Shown here one piece after another: positions 31,367-43,596 of a stretch of 64,000 nt of DNA. The stretch lies in the NCBI GenBank assembly GCA_964016985.1, contig OZ024823.1:109108476-109172475 (forward strand). The letters run 5' to 3'. The notes below the pieces were generated by a model, which made no database searches, was not told where the DNA came from, and saw only the letters and a program-made list of their open reading frames with translations. A program made the position numbers and the translations under genes. The DNA is from Anodontia alba (lineage: Eukaryota; Mollusca; Bivalvia; Lucinida; Lucinidae). Position 1 is the stretch's first letter. Each line of letters opens with the position of its first letter.

Positions 31367-31563
31367 TTAATGCTTAGCACTCTGTGTAAAAGTTTCAGCA
31401 GACAACATTTTGAAATAGTTTTCTTATTTTTTTCCAGAAAACAGGTCTGGACATTTCACGCAATTTGAATGAAAGAATAAGAAAACTATTTCAAAAAGTT
31501 GTCTGCTGAAATGTTTCATCAATTTGTCGTCTGCTGAATTAGCCCAGAGAGTGTTAATGGTTA
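31367..31563. mobile_element. Family B MITE, short centre
   Basis: TTAATGCTTAGCACTCTGTG..GAGAGTGTTAA. A duplicated right-end motif (GTTGTCTGCTGAAATG then TTGTCGTCTGCTGAATTAG) is present. Confidence 0.6.
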
Positions 31564-31769
31564 AAGTGCCAGATAAAATGTAGCAGACAACATTTTACCA
31601 TTAATTCTATTTTCAAAGAAAATAAGACTTGATATTTCAAGTGAATTTTCTGCCTAGCAGACAATTCACATGAAATGTCAAGCATTATTGTCTCTGAAAA
31701 ATAATAATGATAAAAAAAAAAAAATCAGAATATCGTCTGCTGCAGTTGTAATTGGCGCTTTATGGGTTA
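31556..31769. mobile_element. Family A MITE
   Basis: TTAAAGTGCCAGATAAAATG..TCTGCCTAGCAGACAATTCAC..TTGTAATTGGCGCTTTATGG..TTAA. It abuts the preceding B copy. Confidence 0.65.
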
Positions 31770-31939
31770 ATTTAATTCTCATCTGCTCACTTTGCCCTAA
31801 GACAGCACTCAAAGAAAAGCCATTCCCACCGAGAAAAAGCAGCATGTGCTTGTAGTCACGAGTGTGATCAATCCCAGAATGCAACAACAGAACTAAGCCT
31901 ATCAATTCCACAGCAGCAGCTGCACTACAAGAGATATCA

Positions 31940-32182
31940 GGGCCCAGTTGTTCAAAACTAACGATGTCGTTAGTTAACGATTCGTTAAAATTTACATCGA
32001 ATGATACGTAAATATGCTGAAATTTTTGGTGAAAAAATGTGAGTAGCTTTTGCAGTGCAAAAGCTACTCACATTTTTTCAGCAAAAAATATCAGAATATT
32101 GTATATTGAATCCGCTAAAACAGTTAAAGAAATGACCCTTAACAACCTCGTTAAGCTAACGACGCTTTGAACAACTGGGCCC
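31940..32182. mobile_element. Family F element, second copy
   Basis: GGGCCCAGTTGTTCAAAAC..GCTTTGAACAACTGGGCCC, identical centre GTGAGTAGCTTTTGCA/TGCAAAAGCTACTCAC. Very close to 18872-19115, so transposition is fairly recent. Confidence 0.8.
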
Positions 32183-32190
32183 AGTTTTTT

Positions 32191-32398
32191 AACACTTAAC
32201 ACTCTGAGTAAAATTTTCAGCAGACAACATTTTGAAACATTTTTATTTTTTTTTTTACAGAAAATAGACTTTGACATTTCATGCAAACTGTCTGTAGGAG
32301 ACAGTTTGCATGAACTGTCAAAGTCAATTTCCTGGGAAAAATAAGAAAAATATTATCGATTTGCCATCTGCTGAATATGGCCTGAGAGTGGTAAAGTT
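32191..32398. mobile_element. Family B MITE
   Basis: TTAACACTCTGAGTAAAATT..CTGTCTGTAGGAGACAG..TGCCATCTGCTGAATATGGC..GAGAGTGGTAAAG. Confidence 0.65.
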
Positions 32399-32399
32399 C

Positions 32400-32606
32400 A
32401 CCATTAGGATGATATGTTTAAATATCAGCAGCTGACATTTTGAAATGTTAATTCTTAATTCAACTTGAAAACAAGGACTGATATTTTACATGAAATCCTT
32501 CTCCTTTTGAGCGATTAGCATGAAATGTCAATCCCCATATTTAAGAAGAAATAATAAGTATTTTCAAAGCTAATCTGCTAATATCATTATCAGTTTAACA
32601 AGGGTT
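32400..32606. mobile_element. Diverged B/A-type MITE
   Basis: ATCAGCAGCTGACATTTTG..CTGATATTTTACATG..GCATGAAATGTCAATCC..TAATCTGCTAATATC, ending AACAAGGGTTAA. Confidence 0.45.
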
Positions 32607-32785
32607 AATTGAACAAATAGCAGAAGTTTTGCACCAGACACCAGAATTCTACAACTGAAATTACAATACAGCAAAGCTAACAATAAATTACCAGCAATTG
32701 TTAGAACAGAAATTAGAGATCACAGGAAATTCACCTGACGCCATAACTTTTAAATGAACAATGAAAACTGACTTTAAATCATATG

Positions 32786-32967
32786 CAAACAAAGCACTTC
32801 TTTTATCAAAAAAGTATTGATATTTTCTTATTTCTTCCAAAAAAAATATATGGTGTGGGTACTCATTACAAGCACCTTGGCAAGGAGCTTCTAATGAGTA
32901 CCCACAACATGTGTTTTTGTGGAGAAATAAGAAAACTACGATCTCAATGCTCCTCTTATTTGCAGCT
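32786..32967. mobile_element. Family D MITE
   Basis: AAGCACTTCTTTTATC..GTGTGGGTACTCATTACAAG..GGAGCTTCTAATGAGTACCC..TCTTATTTGCAGCTATG. Confidence 0.65.
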
Positions 32968-33264
32968 ATGTACAAGGAAGTATTTTTGGTGATAATTTAG
33001 GATAATTTTGTTAACTTGCACTAAAATATATCTTTGCCCTTTCATCCCAGAGTTTCTTAAGTTGACTCTTCTATTCTTGAATTTGGACGTCCACTGATAA
33101 GGGGTTCAGTCTAAAAAATAGGAGGGTTTCAGTCTAAAATCAAAAACAGTGACAAACAGTGTAGATCCTGATCAGATATCTCATTACGAGTCGTCTCATC
33201 TGGATATGCAATGTTTGCAAAGGTACCTGTTTGGGTTTGCCGGGATAAAAGGATTAAGAACTTT

Positions 33265-33388
33265 AATTTTCACAGGAAGCAATTCTGTCAAAACTGTTTT
33301 GCCTCTCTTCTGAAAAGGGCCTATTCTAAAAGGGAAGAATTAGCTCCAATGGGGACAAATTCTTTTCCTTTTAGAATAGACCAGTACT
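33265..33388. repeat. Interspersed palindromic repeat, family K
   Basis: GTCAAAACTGTTTTGCCTCT..TTCTAAAAGGGAAGAATTAG / AAATTCTTTTCCTTTTAGAA form a hairpin. Related pieces lie at 4623-4700, 21740-21822, 22950-23075 and 57130-57225. Ends unknown. Confidence 0.5.
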
Positions 33389-33399
33389 TGTTGACTGAA

Positions 33400-33440
33400 A
33401 CAAGAGGGCTAAATGGCCCTAAATTGTTCAGCTGAGTTTT
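33400..33440 (+). mobile_element. 5' end of another pearl-like family
   Basis: ACAAGAGGGCTAAATGGCCC: the ACAAGAG start with hairpin GGGC/GCCC, then TAAATTGTTCAGC. No core or 3' end found downstream before P3. Confidence 0.4.
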
Positions 33441-33764
33441 CACTGTCTCATTGTTCAAATTGTGTGTGTAGTGGTAATTTAGCTACAAGGCAGTAACTGA
33501 CATGTGACTTCTTGAATCAGGGAAAGCAGACAGAATAATTGTAGATCGATATTCAAGGCTCTTGATAAGGTTTTGGTACAAAGACCAAAGAGATTAAAAG
33601 CCCATTTGTATTTCTTAACTCTTAAACACGCCTGGTAAACTATCACAGGTACCTCCGCGGAGGTATTGATTAAATGGTTGTGACAGATATCCGGAGCTAC
33701 CTGTGATGGTCAAAAACGAGACATAAAAGGTAGGTGTTCGTCTTTTTTGAAAAAATACACAATA

Positions 33765-36013
33765 ACTAGAGCTGGTGTTTGTAAAACACTATGCCCCCAA
33801 CTGCCTGACTCTAACACTGTTTGACTCCAACACTGCTTAGCCATGACGGTAACAACAGTACAAATATATGATTTCAATGTTATTTTATCAAAGGGAAATA
33901 ACTCTAAAATAGGAGATGATTGGGATAAGAAAAAAATACGGATCACCTATTTTTTCATGAGGAATCAAAACATGAAATTTCAAAACATTAGCATACATGG
34001 TTCTAAACTTATGCTATACCGGTACACAATAAAGCAACGACATTAAATGGCCCGAAATTGCGAAGGGCCATAACTCCAACACTTCATTTAATTGGTTCAA
34101 AATTTATTCAGGTGATCTCCTCCTCAATCCCAATCAGTATACCAAATATCATGGCTCTAGCTTAAATACTTTTTGAGATATCTTGCTGAAAAAGTCAAAA
34201 TGCCTAGAACTACAAAGGGCCATAACTACATCAATTTTTCATGGAATTCCCTAAAAAACAAACCAGGTAATCTCCACATCATCCCCAATCAGCATATAAT
34301 ATTTCAAGACCCTAGCTTAAGTGCTTTTCGAGAAATCTTGCTGACAAGGTCAAAATGAGCAGAACTGCAAAGGGCCGTAACTTTATCAATATTTTCATGG
34401 AATTCTCTCAAAATATAATCGGGTAATGTACACATCATTCCCACTCACTGTATCGAATTTCAAGAACCCAGCTTAAATACTTTTCAAGATATCTTGCTCA
34501 CAAGATTTAATTCTGATTTTTTTCAAAGGGGCATAACTTTAAATGAACATGCTAGACAAGAAACAAAATACGGGTTGGCTATTTTTTCATTGGGAACCCA
34601 AATATAAAATTTCAAAACCCTAGCGTGCAGGGTTCTTAAGATATGGCATGCACAAAAAAAGCTTGATGAACGGACAAACAGTCGATGGACAAATGAAGGC
34701 AAAATAATATGCCCCATCAATTTCATTCGAAACTGGGGGCATAATCAGGTCATCTACTCATCGCTACCAATCTATTCATCAAGTTTCAAGGCTCCAGCTT
34801 CAATAGTTTTTGAGATATTTTGTTCACAAGGGAAACATGCCCAAATTTACAAAGGGCCATTACTTATGAAATATTTTTCAGAATTTACAAAAAAATTAAT
34901 CAGGTCATCTACCCATCATTACCAATCAATTCACCAAGTTTCAAGTCTCTAGCTCTAATAGTTTTTGAGATATTTTGCTGACAAGATAAAAATGCCCAAA
35001 ATAACAAAGGGGCATAACTCAAGAAGTATATTTCAAAATTTCTTCAAAAGTTAATCAGGTTGTCTACTCATCACTACCAGTCTATTCATCAAGTGTCAAG
35101 GCTCTAGTTCCAACGGTTTTTGAGATATTTTGCTGACAAGGTAAAATTGCCCTAAATTACAAAGGGCCATAACTCATGAAGTGTTTTTCAGAATTTCTTC
35201 AAAAGTTAATCAGGTCATCTACACATCACTACAAATCCATTTACTAAGTTTCAAGGCTCAAGCTCTAACAGTTTTTGAGATATTTTGCTGACAAGGTAAA
35301 AATGCCCAAAATTACAAAGGGCCATAACTCAAAAGGCATTTTTCAAAATTTCTTCAAAAGTTAATCAGGTTGTCTACTCATCACTACCAGTCTATTCATG
35401 AAGTTTCAAGGCTCTAGCTCCAACGGTTTTTGAGATATTTTGCTGACAAGATGAAAATGCCCAAAATTACAAAGGGCCATAACTCATGAAGTATTTTTCA
35501 GAATTTCTTCAAAAGTTAATCAGGTCATCTACTCATCACTACAAATCCATTTACTAAGTTTCAAGGCTCTAGCTCTAACAATTTTTGAGATATTTTGCTG
35601 ACAAGGTAAAATTGCCCAAAATTACAAAGGGCCATAACTCAAGAAGTATTTTTCAAAATTTCTTCAAAAGTTAATCAGGTTGTCTACTCATCACTACCAG
35701 TCTATTCATCAAGTTTCTAGGCTCTAGCTTTAATAGTTTTTGAGATATTTTGCTGACAAGATTGCATCCATATTTTTTCAAAGGGCCATAACTCAGAAAA
35801 GGGGCATAATCCTGTCAAGAAAAAAAATACGTGTCAGCTATTTTTTCATGAGGAATCCATATATGAAATTTCAAAACAGTAGCATTCACGGTTTTAAAGT
35901 TATGCTATGCATCAAAAAGCGTGACGAACGGACGGACGGACAGACGGACGGACGGACGGACGAACAACCCAGAAGCAATATGCCCCTCCAACTTCTTTGA
36001 AGTTGGGGGCATA
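33765..36013 (+). mobile_element. Pearl-like tandem-core element P3 (2249 bp)
   Basis: Same ends as P1/P2, about 6.5 core units, ACGG/ACAG tract at 35926-35963. It has an 8-bp extra CCGGTACA-like stretch near 34018. Host flanks are ACACAATA / ACCAGAGAG. Confidence 0.85.
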
Positions 36014-37674
36014 ACCAGAGAGTTTACTGAAAATCAAAGAGTGCTATTCGACCCTTATAGGCATAAAGTTTTGTCACACGTAATATCCCCAAGAACTTTT
36101 CATATTTACCAAAGATACGACCTTTGAAGTGGCTTCGAAGTCAGCCTGAAGTACTCGAAACAGAAAAAGATTGATTGATTTTGGTTCTAAATGCAGGTAT
36201 CTTGCATAGGAATATGTTTATCTCGGTACACTGATGTAAAGTAAACCCGCTTGCCTGAATACAGATATGGATAAACTCCAAATAAGGCTGGATTCTTCAA
36301 AAAAACGCTGGAGGTGCCTGTGACATCGTGGAGGTGCCTTTGATGTAAAGAAATATAGTGAAAATCTGAAGAGTTATTGCAGCTGCAAATATTGATATAA
36401 TTCTTCTCTAGATTACTGCCTGGAAAGAATCATTCATTCTGCGTCGCAATAAGCTATCATAATGTGTATGTCATGAATTTCCATGTTAAAGTTATAAAAC
36501 ATAATCTCAAAGAATTATTGGCGCTTTTGAGTTAGATTGTCATAGAATGCTCACTGAAGTAAGACTTTTTTTCTTGAATGCTGATGACTGTAATCGGGAG
36601 GTGCTGCCTGTTTGTCATTCCAACTCGTAGAAAATTGTCTTTGCTCAATATATCACACGCCATGCCAGCTACACACATGGTGTACCAAAAGTACACAAAA
36701 TGCCGATGCCTGTCACCGTAAATTATGATGCAGTTTGAGCATTACCGGAACACCTAAAATAATCTACTTTGTTGACCCTTGACACCAGTTATTTTTGATC
36801 TAAGAAACAGTAAGGGTAACAGAGAAATAAATTAAATGGGGTCTTACAATTTATATTTTTTATTTAGGACTGAACTTTGGGATTACCTCTCTTCAATGAG
36901 AGAAAATTCTGTGTATCACAATAGTAGCAGACACTCTTATTTCTTTTTCCTTTGTAAAATGTTGACATTTCACATGAGTAGTTTGGCGTAGAATAGTTAG
37001 AGTGTGTCAATATTTGGATGACTGACTGTTCAGATAGTTTAGGCTACAAGCAACTGGTTCACATAGAGTGACCATTTAGTCACACAATATATTATTGTAT
37101 CAATTAAATTTCAATTTTTATCGAGTTGTAGATCCTCTTCCTACCAATGCTCTAATCTAAACAGATAATCACATTAAATATTACATTTCTACCTTTTTTA
37201 TGTAATTTATTAAATGGTTATTATTATCTTTTCTCTCTGATGTTCAAGACTTAGTATTAAACTTGGAATTAAATCTCATAATAGTTGAGCCTCTGTATTA
37301 CTATTCAAGGGGAATAACTAGGAAAATTCTGCATCGGTCAGAAAACGGAGAAAGTGAATTCAGGACAAGAAAACTTCAACAAACAACATCGCCATCTCTC
37401 TCTCTCTCTCTCTCTCTCTTTTGATCATTTAACTAACTGTTTGCAATATTATTGCATAATTAATTGGAATGGATTATCTAATTGTAAAGATGAATTGGTT
37501 AAACAACAATAGTGATCTAGCTTAATTTCACGGTGACTGAACACACCACACTTCAAACAGCCGAAAAATAACGGTCTCTATTCACAAACTTTGAACAATC
37601 ATTCGGCCCTCCAACACATTGACTTTTCAGACGTGGGAAACACGTAACCAAATGACTAGGTGCACAGAGTTTGT
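36014..37674. other. Low-repeat stretch, no gene recognised
   Basis: Apart from a (CT)n microsatellite at about 37395-37420, I see no family shared with the rest of the window. No long open frame and no convincing exon with splice sites. It could be ordinary intron or intergenic DNA. Confidence 0.5.
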
Positions 37675-38061
37675 TACTATTTTTAGCTCCGCTTCAGGTA
37701 GGATGTTTTAGAATATCTCGATTTATACCTGATGAATTGTTTTCAAATAAAGCACAGATTTCGCGGAAAATCAAGCTCTTTCTCGTGGTGTCAGTGCTAT
37801 TCTGCAATCTGGTCTGATTCTCGAGAACATTCGGAGAATGTTTTTCGTCAAAATTCATGTACATTGTTCCGGTGACCCAGATTGACAGCAAAAACATTCT
37901 TCGAATGTTCTCGAGAATTAGACCAGATCGCAGAATAGTGCTTACACCACCAGAAAGAACTTGACTTTCCGCGTACTCTGTGCTTTATTTGAACAAATTC
38001 CATTTGGTATGAGAAGAGATATTCTAAAAAATACTACTTGAAGCGGAGGCTAAAAATAGTA
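37675..38061. mobile_element. 387-bp inverted-repeat element (single copy here)
   Basis: TACTATTTTTAGCTCCGCTTC at the left, its inverse (GAAGCGGAGGCTAAAAATAGTA split) at the right. Arms pair over nearly the whole length: GATATTCTAAAA, AAATAAAGCACAGA, CAGTGCTATTCTGC, TCTGGTCT.ATTCTCGAGAAC and inverses, with a loop around 37860. No coding content. Confidence 0.7.
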
Positions 38062-38689
38062 ATATTTCTTCTTCGTGTCGTTTACGCTCCGACGCAATAG
38101 GCTGCTTACACCGTGAATAAATAAAACGAGTGTTCAACAAACCTATTACCTAGTTAAGAATGAACAATATTATTTATGTTGCCAATATTTCTACCAAGCT
38201 AAAGGCATAGTTCCTGTTTATTTATTATATAAAATTAAACCATGTAATTTTACATCCCTTTTGCACATAATACAAGGCACATGATAATTCTGTATATTAT
38301 GGACACAGTGGAGAGAAGTAAACTTGAACATCCCTTGTTCGCTTAGCGTTTGGGCCACTTATATCAAAACATTTAGTTACACTGTACAGAATTAAAAGCT
38401 TGTCTATAATCATTTATTTCATTGCAACTATTTTATTGGTATTATTTAAATTATGGGTATTTTTGTCCACTGTTTAACATCTGCATTGCCATACTGTACA
38501 ACTTTAAATAGATAAATGTCATAATTAAGTGATTGTTCAGTCACGAATATATTCGTCAAACATCGGTAAATTCTATACTTACCCCTACTTATTTACAGAA
38601 GTTTACACATTTTTAACCAATCACAAATTACTGTTTATTCATTCGAGACTAATACCAATAAGTATGTCAAAAGCCAGCTTATACAGCTA
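38062..38689. other. Low-repeat stretch
   Basis: AT-rich DNA with no recognised repeat, RNA gene or open frame. Confidence 0.4.
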
Positions 38690-39754
38690 CGCCGAAAAAC
38701 TTTAAAAGTCTTCTTGTCAGAAACCTTGGGCCGATTTCAATATAACTTTGCACAATTGTTCCACTGGTGACACTCTAGCAAGATTGTTCAAGCCATCATG
38801 ACTAATAAAAAAACATGGCCGCCAGGTTTTGGGGGTAATCAAAGGAACATTTCTGCCAAATTATATTCAAATCAGTCCAGTGGTTTCTGACAAGAAGATT
38901 TTTAAAGTTTTCTTTACAGATAAATAGGGGAAAATAAGCCCCCAACCCTGATGGCCATGTTTTCTGACAAATCAATATGGCTTGAACAATCTTGGTAAAG
39001 GGTCAACAAAGGAACACTTCTGCCAAATTATATTGAAATCGGTCCAGCAGTTTCTGATAAGAAGATTTTAAAGTTTTCTATATATAGGGAAAATAAGCCC
39101 CACCCCCTGGCAGCCATGTTTTTTGACGAATCATGACGGCTTGAACAATCTTGGTATAGGGTTACCAAAGGAACATTACTTTTCTGTTAAATTACGGTAA
39201 ATGTCCTAAAAATCAACCAAAGTTTCTGATAAAATGACATATGCAAACAGTGCAGACCCAGATCAGACTGCTCCTGAAGGATCAGTTTGATCAAGGTCTA
39301 CACTGTTTGCCATTCCACTAAGTATTTTAAGAAACAAGTGCATAAGAAGCATAATTTAGGCCAGAATAGTAGAGAATAAAGTGTTCGAAATTTTAGGACA
39401 TTTACCGTATATTGAGAATTGGTCCATTGCTTTCTGACCTGAAGATTTTTAAAGTTTCTATATAGATATATAGGGGAAAATAAGCCCCGCCCCTGACGGC
39501 CATCTTTTTTGACTAATCATGATGGCTTGAACAATCTTGGAAGCGGGTCACCAAAGGTACATTTCTGCCAAATTATATTGCAATCAGTCCAGTGGTTTCT
39601 GACAGGAGTTTAATTTTTTTCTCTCTTTTGGTTGCCATGGCAACCAGAATCCTGCAAGGATTCCAAATCTTTGAACAACTTTAAGTCAGAACCACCTAAG
39701 GATCATTCCTGTGAAATTTGATTGAATTGGCTCAGTGGTTTAGGAGAAGATATG
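38690..39754 (+). repeat. Tandem array of about 180-bp units
   Basis: Repeats of AATC.GTCCAG..GTTTCTGA, GGGGAAAATAAGCCCC, GGC.GCCATGTTTT.TGAC, GGCTTGAACAATCTTGG, AAAGGAAC.TTTCTGCCAAATTATATT. It is probably the core of another pearl-like element; no termini seen. An M MITE is nested at 39195-39407 and a C MITE follows. Confidence 0.65.
39195..39407. mobile_element. Family M MITE, intact, TA-flanked
   Basis: CGGTAAATGTCCTAAAAATC..AATTTTAGGACATTTACCG between TA dinucleotides. The array unit continues on both sides (TTAAATTA / TATTGAGAATTGG). Centre GCAAACAGTGCAGACCCAG. Tc1/mariner-type by target site. Confidence 0.75.
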
Positions 39755-39901
39755 TTAACCCTTGTCCTGCTGAACCCAGATATAACCTGCCTTTGCAAAC
39801 AGTGTAGATCCAGATCAGTTGGCTTCTGAATCAAGTAATCTGATTGGCTGTAAATTGGAAGTGGGTGTGGCATCTTAATTTATTCAGCACGACAAGGGTT
39901 A
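39755..39901. mobile_element. Family C MITE with half its centre deleted
   Basis: TTAACCCTTGTCCTGCTGAA..CAGATCAGTTGGCTTCTGAA then directly TCAAGTAATCTGATTGGCTG..GACAAGGGTTAA. Confidence 0.7.
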
Positions 39902-40126
39902 AATGGTTACAGATGAGGGACAAAGACAGACAGATGAAGGACAACTGGCCTATTAAAATAGCTGACCTTGAGAAAGCTAAAAGGTGCCTAATCTGGAACT
40001 ATGATACAGCAAATATTAGCCAAACAGTGAAGATCTAATATGTCTGTTTCATATATAAGATAAAGTGACAGTTAGGATATTTTTCATCTTGTGCTTACTT
40101 GAGGAAATTCCAGCTACTATTCTCAA

Positions 40127-40337
40127 TTAACCCTTAAAGCGCCAAGCAAAATTTGCAGCATTCAAATTTTTTATTTTTTTTTTTATTTTTCAGAGAAAGC
40201 AAGTCTTGACATTTCATGAGAATTGTCTGCCAAAGAGACAATTCACATGAAATGTCAATACTTGTTTTCTCTGAAAAATAAAAAAAAAATAAAAAAATTG
40301 TCATCGCTGCAGTTGTGATTGGCACTTTAAGGGTTAA
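40127..40337. mobile_element. Family A MITE, complete reference copy
   Basis: TTAACCCTTAAAGCGCCAAG..GATTGGCACTTTAAGGGTTAA; centre TTGTCTGCCAAAGAGACAA with GACATTTCATGAGAA arms. Confidence 0.75.
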
Positions 40338-40714
40338 GCTATACTTTGCTGGAAAAATAAGAAAATTATTTTCTCAGTACTCCTTGTGAAATGTGCCAGC
40401 TCAGATCATCTCAATATTTTTTGTTTGCATCTAGGAAAATGCTGGTGTAGCCCAAGAAATCTTCAATTTGTTTGAGAAAGAAATCAATTTTCTAACCTAA
40501 TTCTAGGATAAAGCTTATCAACTCTGATGCAGAATACAATTTGTTTCATTCTAAGAACAATAATCTGTTCTGGCATGACATGAAAATTAAATGAGACCAA
40601 TTAAACCAAGAAATATCTGTAAAAAACTGATACACCAGGTAGGAATGAAAGTATATTTACATACTTATAACAATGAGAAAAGGGAACGGGACAGATTCAT
40701 AAATAAAAAAAAAA

Positions 40715-40790
40715 ATCCTGGGTTTTGAACCCTCAACCTTCTGCATGGTAGGTGAACCCTCTCCCGAATGAGCTCTGGGGGCTGTTTCAA
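40715..40790 (-). repeat. tRNA-like repeat
   Basis: Minus strand: AGAGCTCATTCGGGAGAGGG (box A-like), about 30 nt, then GAGGGTTCAAAACCC (box B-like) and a poly-T-like run. A tRNA-derived SINE head or tRNA pseudogene. Confidence 0.45.
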
Positions 40791-41153
40791 AGCCGCACGA
40801 AAACTAATTATTTATTGCTAAGCAGCTACAGTTTTCTACAGCTAAAAATAAACATAATAATGTGCGTATGGAAGGACAAAGAGTACAGTATCGTTCGAAA
40901 AGAATTATAAGTATTCTGTTTTTATTTTTTAGTATTTTCCTGTTTAGGTTTGTCTTAACCTCAGTTTTACCGTGACCTTGAAAACACTTTTCAAAGCATA
41001 ATGTACAATGACTGAGACGGCCTGCCCTTTTACGGTAATAACAGAAAAGGTCCTTGAGCAGATTTTTTTTTTGATTGTATGGCATATTCATGATTTCATA
41101 CAGCTGCTCAAGATGATTAGCTTAAACGACTACAAAAGAAATACTTTATCACC

Positions 41154-41348
41154 ATATAGTTCCAGATAAGAGGTAGTATCCACTCAATATTTTTCTTATT
41201 TCTCGATAAAAACATTTGTTGTGTGTACTCACTAGAAGCGTCTCAGCAAAGCGCTTCGAATGAGTGCCACAACATATGCTTTTGTGGAGAAATAAGAAAA
41301 AAATAGGGACTTTTCAGATGAAAAAATCGCTTTATCTGGAGCTATGAA
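41154..41348. mobile_element. Family D MITE
   Basis: ATAGTTCCAGATAAGAGG..GTGTACTCACTAGAAGCG..GCGCTTCGAATGAGTGCCAC..GCTTTATCTGGAGCTATG. Confidence 0.7.
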
Positions 41349-41429
41349 TCACTTACAAGCTCAGTACCATAATGATCTCACCCTGTATTGTCAGACCTAG
41401 TTATTACTTTTACACTTGTGACTGTCCTT

Positions 41430-41505
41430 AGCTCTAAATATGACTCATAGCATCCAGACAAATATTTTTTTCTTATTTCCCTATTATATGAAAACATATG
41501 CTGTG
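41430..41505. mobile_element. Left arm of a D MITE, target of the LINE
   Basis: AGCTCTAAATATGACTCATA..TTTTCTTATTTCCC..GAAAACATATGCTGTG resembles the D left arm; the LINE begins at its end. The apparent ATG at 41440 therefore belongs to the MITE, not to the LINE. Confidence 0.5.
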
Positions 41506-42774
41506 AAATGCCAAGAAAGGAACTCTTATTATTCTTCCCACATCCAGGACATATTTCAAATTGATAGTCAGTTTGATGAAAATAATTATTATGATGGATA
41601 TTATCATCCTTCTAATAATAACACTACAGAAAATGAAACAAGTAACATTCCTTCAAGTTATAGTGAAAATGACAATTGTTTCACAAATCCAATTGATAAT
41701 AAAATTAAACAGAGCCAGAAATTACTTAAATTTGCATCTTTGAATGTTTGTGGCTTAAAACGCAAAGTACAGTACCCAGAATTTGGTGAATTAGTAAATA
41801 AATATGATTTGTTTTGTGTTTGTGAGACAAAACTTGACAGATATGACTGCATAGATCTGCCAGGATATTTCCTTTTTTCCAAGTGCAGAAAGCAGAAATA
41901 CATCCGTAAAAGTGGTGGAACTGGAGTTTTTGTAAAACAATCATTGTCAGGTCATTGCTCTGTTGTCCAAACTGATTCAGATTACATCTTATGGGTGAGC
42001 ATTAGCAAACATGTCTTTAAAACTGATGAGGCTATTTATATTGGGGCTGTATATATCCCACCACATGACTCTAAGTTTCATAGTCAGGAGGAGCTAGATC
42101 AGTTTAATACTGAAATTACTAACATGTGTATTTCAAATAAATATGTTTTGTTAATGGGAGATTTTAATGCCAGGACCTTCAATAAATCCGATTTTCTTGA
42201 ACAAGATGAATTTTTTAACAATCATTTTAATTATGAAGAAAATATGACTGAATTTTTTAATGTGTCTTCATTACTTAATAATTGCAAATTATCAGAGACG
42301 CGTACATCTAAAGATAAAATGGTAAATAATGAAGGCAATTTGCTTCTTGACATCTGCAAATCAAACAATTTACTTATTCTTAATGGTAGATGTGGCTCAG
42401 ACAAAAATATTGGTGCAATGACCTTTCGCAAACAGTCAGTTATTGATTATTCTATTGTCTCTCACCAGGCATTGCACTTTGTCAAAATGTTCACTGTATC
42501 AGAACTTGATGCTTTATTTTCTGACGGACATGCACTAATTAGCACAACTTTACAATTACAGCAAACTTCAGCAATAGAAAATAAAACACCAAAACAGGTC
42601 ATAGAAAAAAGACCAAAACTACCAGAAAATAGGAAATTTGCTTTTGTTGAAAATCTAAATAGATCCAAAATTCAGGAACTAAGCTCATTAATAAATGAAA
42701 CAAGTGTAAACCAAGCCTTAGTATGCAAGGCTAAAATTAATAGTATGTCTTCAGTTTTCAGAAATATTCAGTGA
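41506..42774 (+). pseudogene. LINE endonuclease domain (5' truncated)
   Basis: The frame entered from the D MITE (ATG 41440) is open to TGA 42772. Its first 22 residues are MITE-derived. Apurinic-endonuclease-like motifs in order: SLNVCGLK (N), CVCETKLD (catalytic E), GYFLF, SGGTGVFVK, YIGAVYIPP, LLMGDFNAR (D/N), and FSDGHALIS (the D-H end motif). The catalytic set looks complete. The natural start lies beyond the truncation. Confidence 0.8.
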
Positions 42775-43289
42775 GTCTGCAAAACTGGGCATTAATGATA
42801 ACCCTAAAGGAGATTGCACGATGGGCAAAAAAGTTTGGTTTGGCACCCAGTGTGAAAATGCACGCAAACAGTATCATTCCGCAAAGTCTAAACATTCAAG
42901 AAATCCAACACAGTGTTCAAAGTCTAATCTTGTACAAGCAAGCAAGTATTATAAGAAGAAAATGAATTACTACATAAATAAACACAACAAAGCTACCAAA
43001 ACTAAATTAAGAAATTTAAAAAGTAAAAATCCAAAAGAATACTGGAAAATCATAAATAGTATTTACAATAATAAAGTGGACAGCAACATTGAACTTGGTT
43101 CTCTTTATTCTTTTTTCAAGGACCTTAATGCAAAACCTGATTTCGAAAGCCACCAGACAATTGATAATATGAGTATTGAGGATGATGATGAAGTCCTGAA
43201 CTCACCAATTACTGACTGTGAAATCTTGAAATGCATTAAATCTCTTAAATATAATAAAGCTTGTTCTAATGACCAAATAATTAATTAAT
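42775..43289 (+). pseudogene. LINE linker region, shifted frame
   Basis: After a +1 shift near 42765-42772 the frame continues (SESAKLGIND.., GKKVWFGTQCENARK) with a Lys-rich segment and SPITDCEILKCIKSLKYNKA, the usual lead-in to the RT domain. It stops at TAA 43286-43288, seven codons before the SINE junction. Confidence 0.75.
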
Positions 43290-43302
43290 ATATAAAGAGT
43301 AC

Positions 43303-43596
43303 TTGATTGATTGATTGTGTTGGGGTTTAACGACACGTCAACCCTTGAGGGTCATTTTGTGTCGTCTCCCAGAGAAAGGGAGAAAAGAGATAGAAGAGAG
43401 TAGAGGAGATGAAAGAGAGGGATAGGGAAGAAAGAGGAACAGGAATGAAAGTGAAGAAACAGAAGAAATAAAAACATTCCCCTTCTACCCTTACCCACTA
43501 CAAGGATAGCAGGCCTTGCCCAACTGTAAGCCAATATCAGTTGGACGCCCCAGTGATGTAAGATACACAGCACCTTCGCACCACCCGACCACCCCC
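43303..43596 (-). mobile_element. SINE of a second type, inserted in the LINE
   Basis: On the minus strand it ends CGTTAAACCCCAACACAATC plus (AATC) tail. The direct repeat ATATAAAGAGTAC flanks it (43290-43302, 43597-43609). Removing it and one repeat rejoins the LINE frame (Y-I-K-S-T-S-E-I-M). The tail region resembles that of the S-type SINE (GGTT..AACCCCAACACAA), hinting at the same LINE partner. A tRNA-like head is not evident. Confidence 0.8.

Noticed and set aside
40715..40790. Functional tRNA gene
   Set aside because: Box A- and B-like sequences are present but I cannot fold a full cloverleaf with a matching acceptor stem; treated as a tRNA-derived repeat. A tRNAscan-type search would decide.
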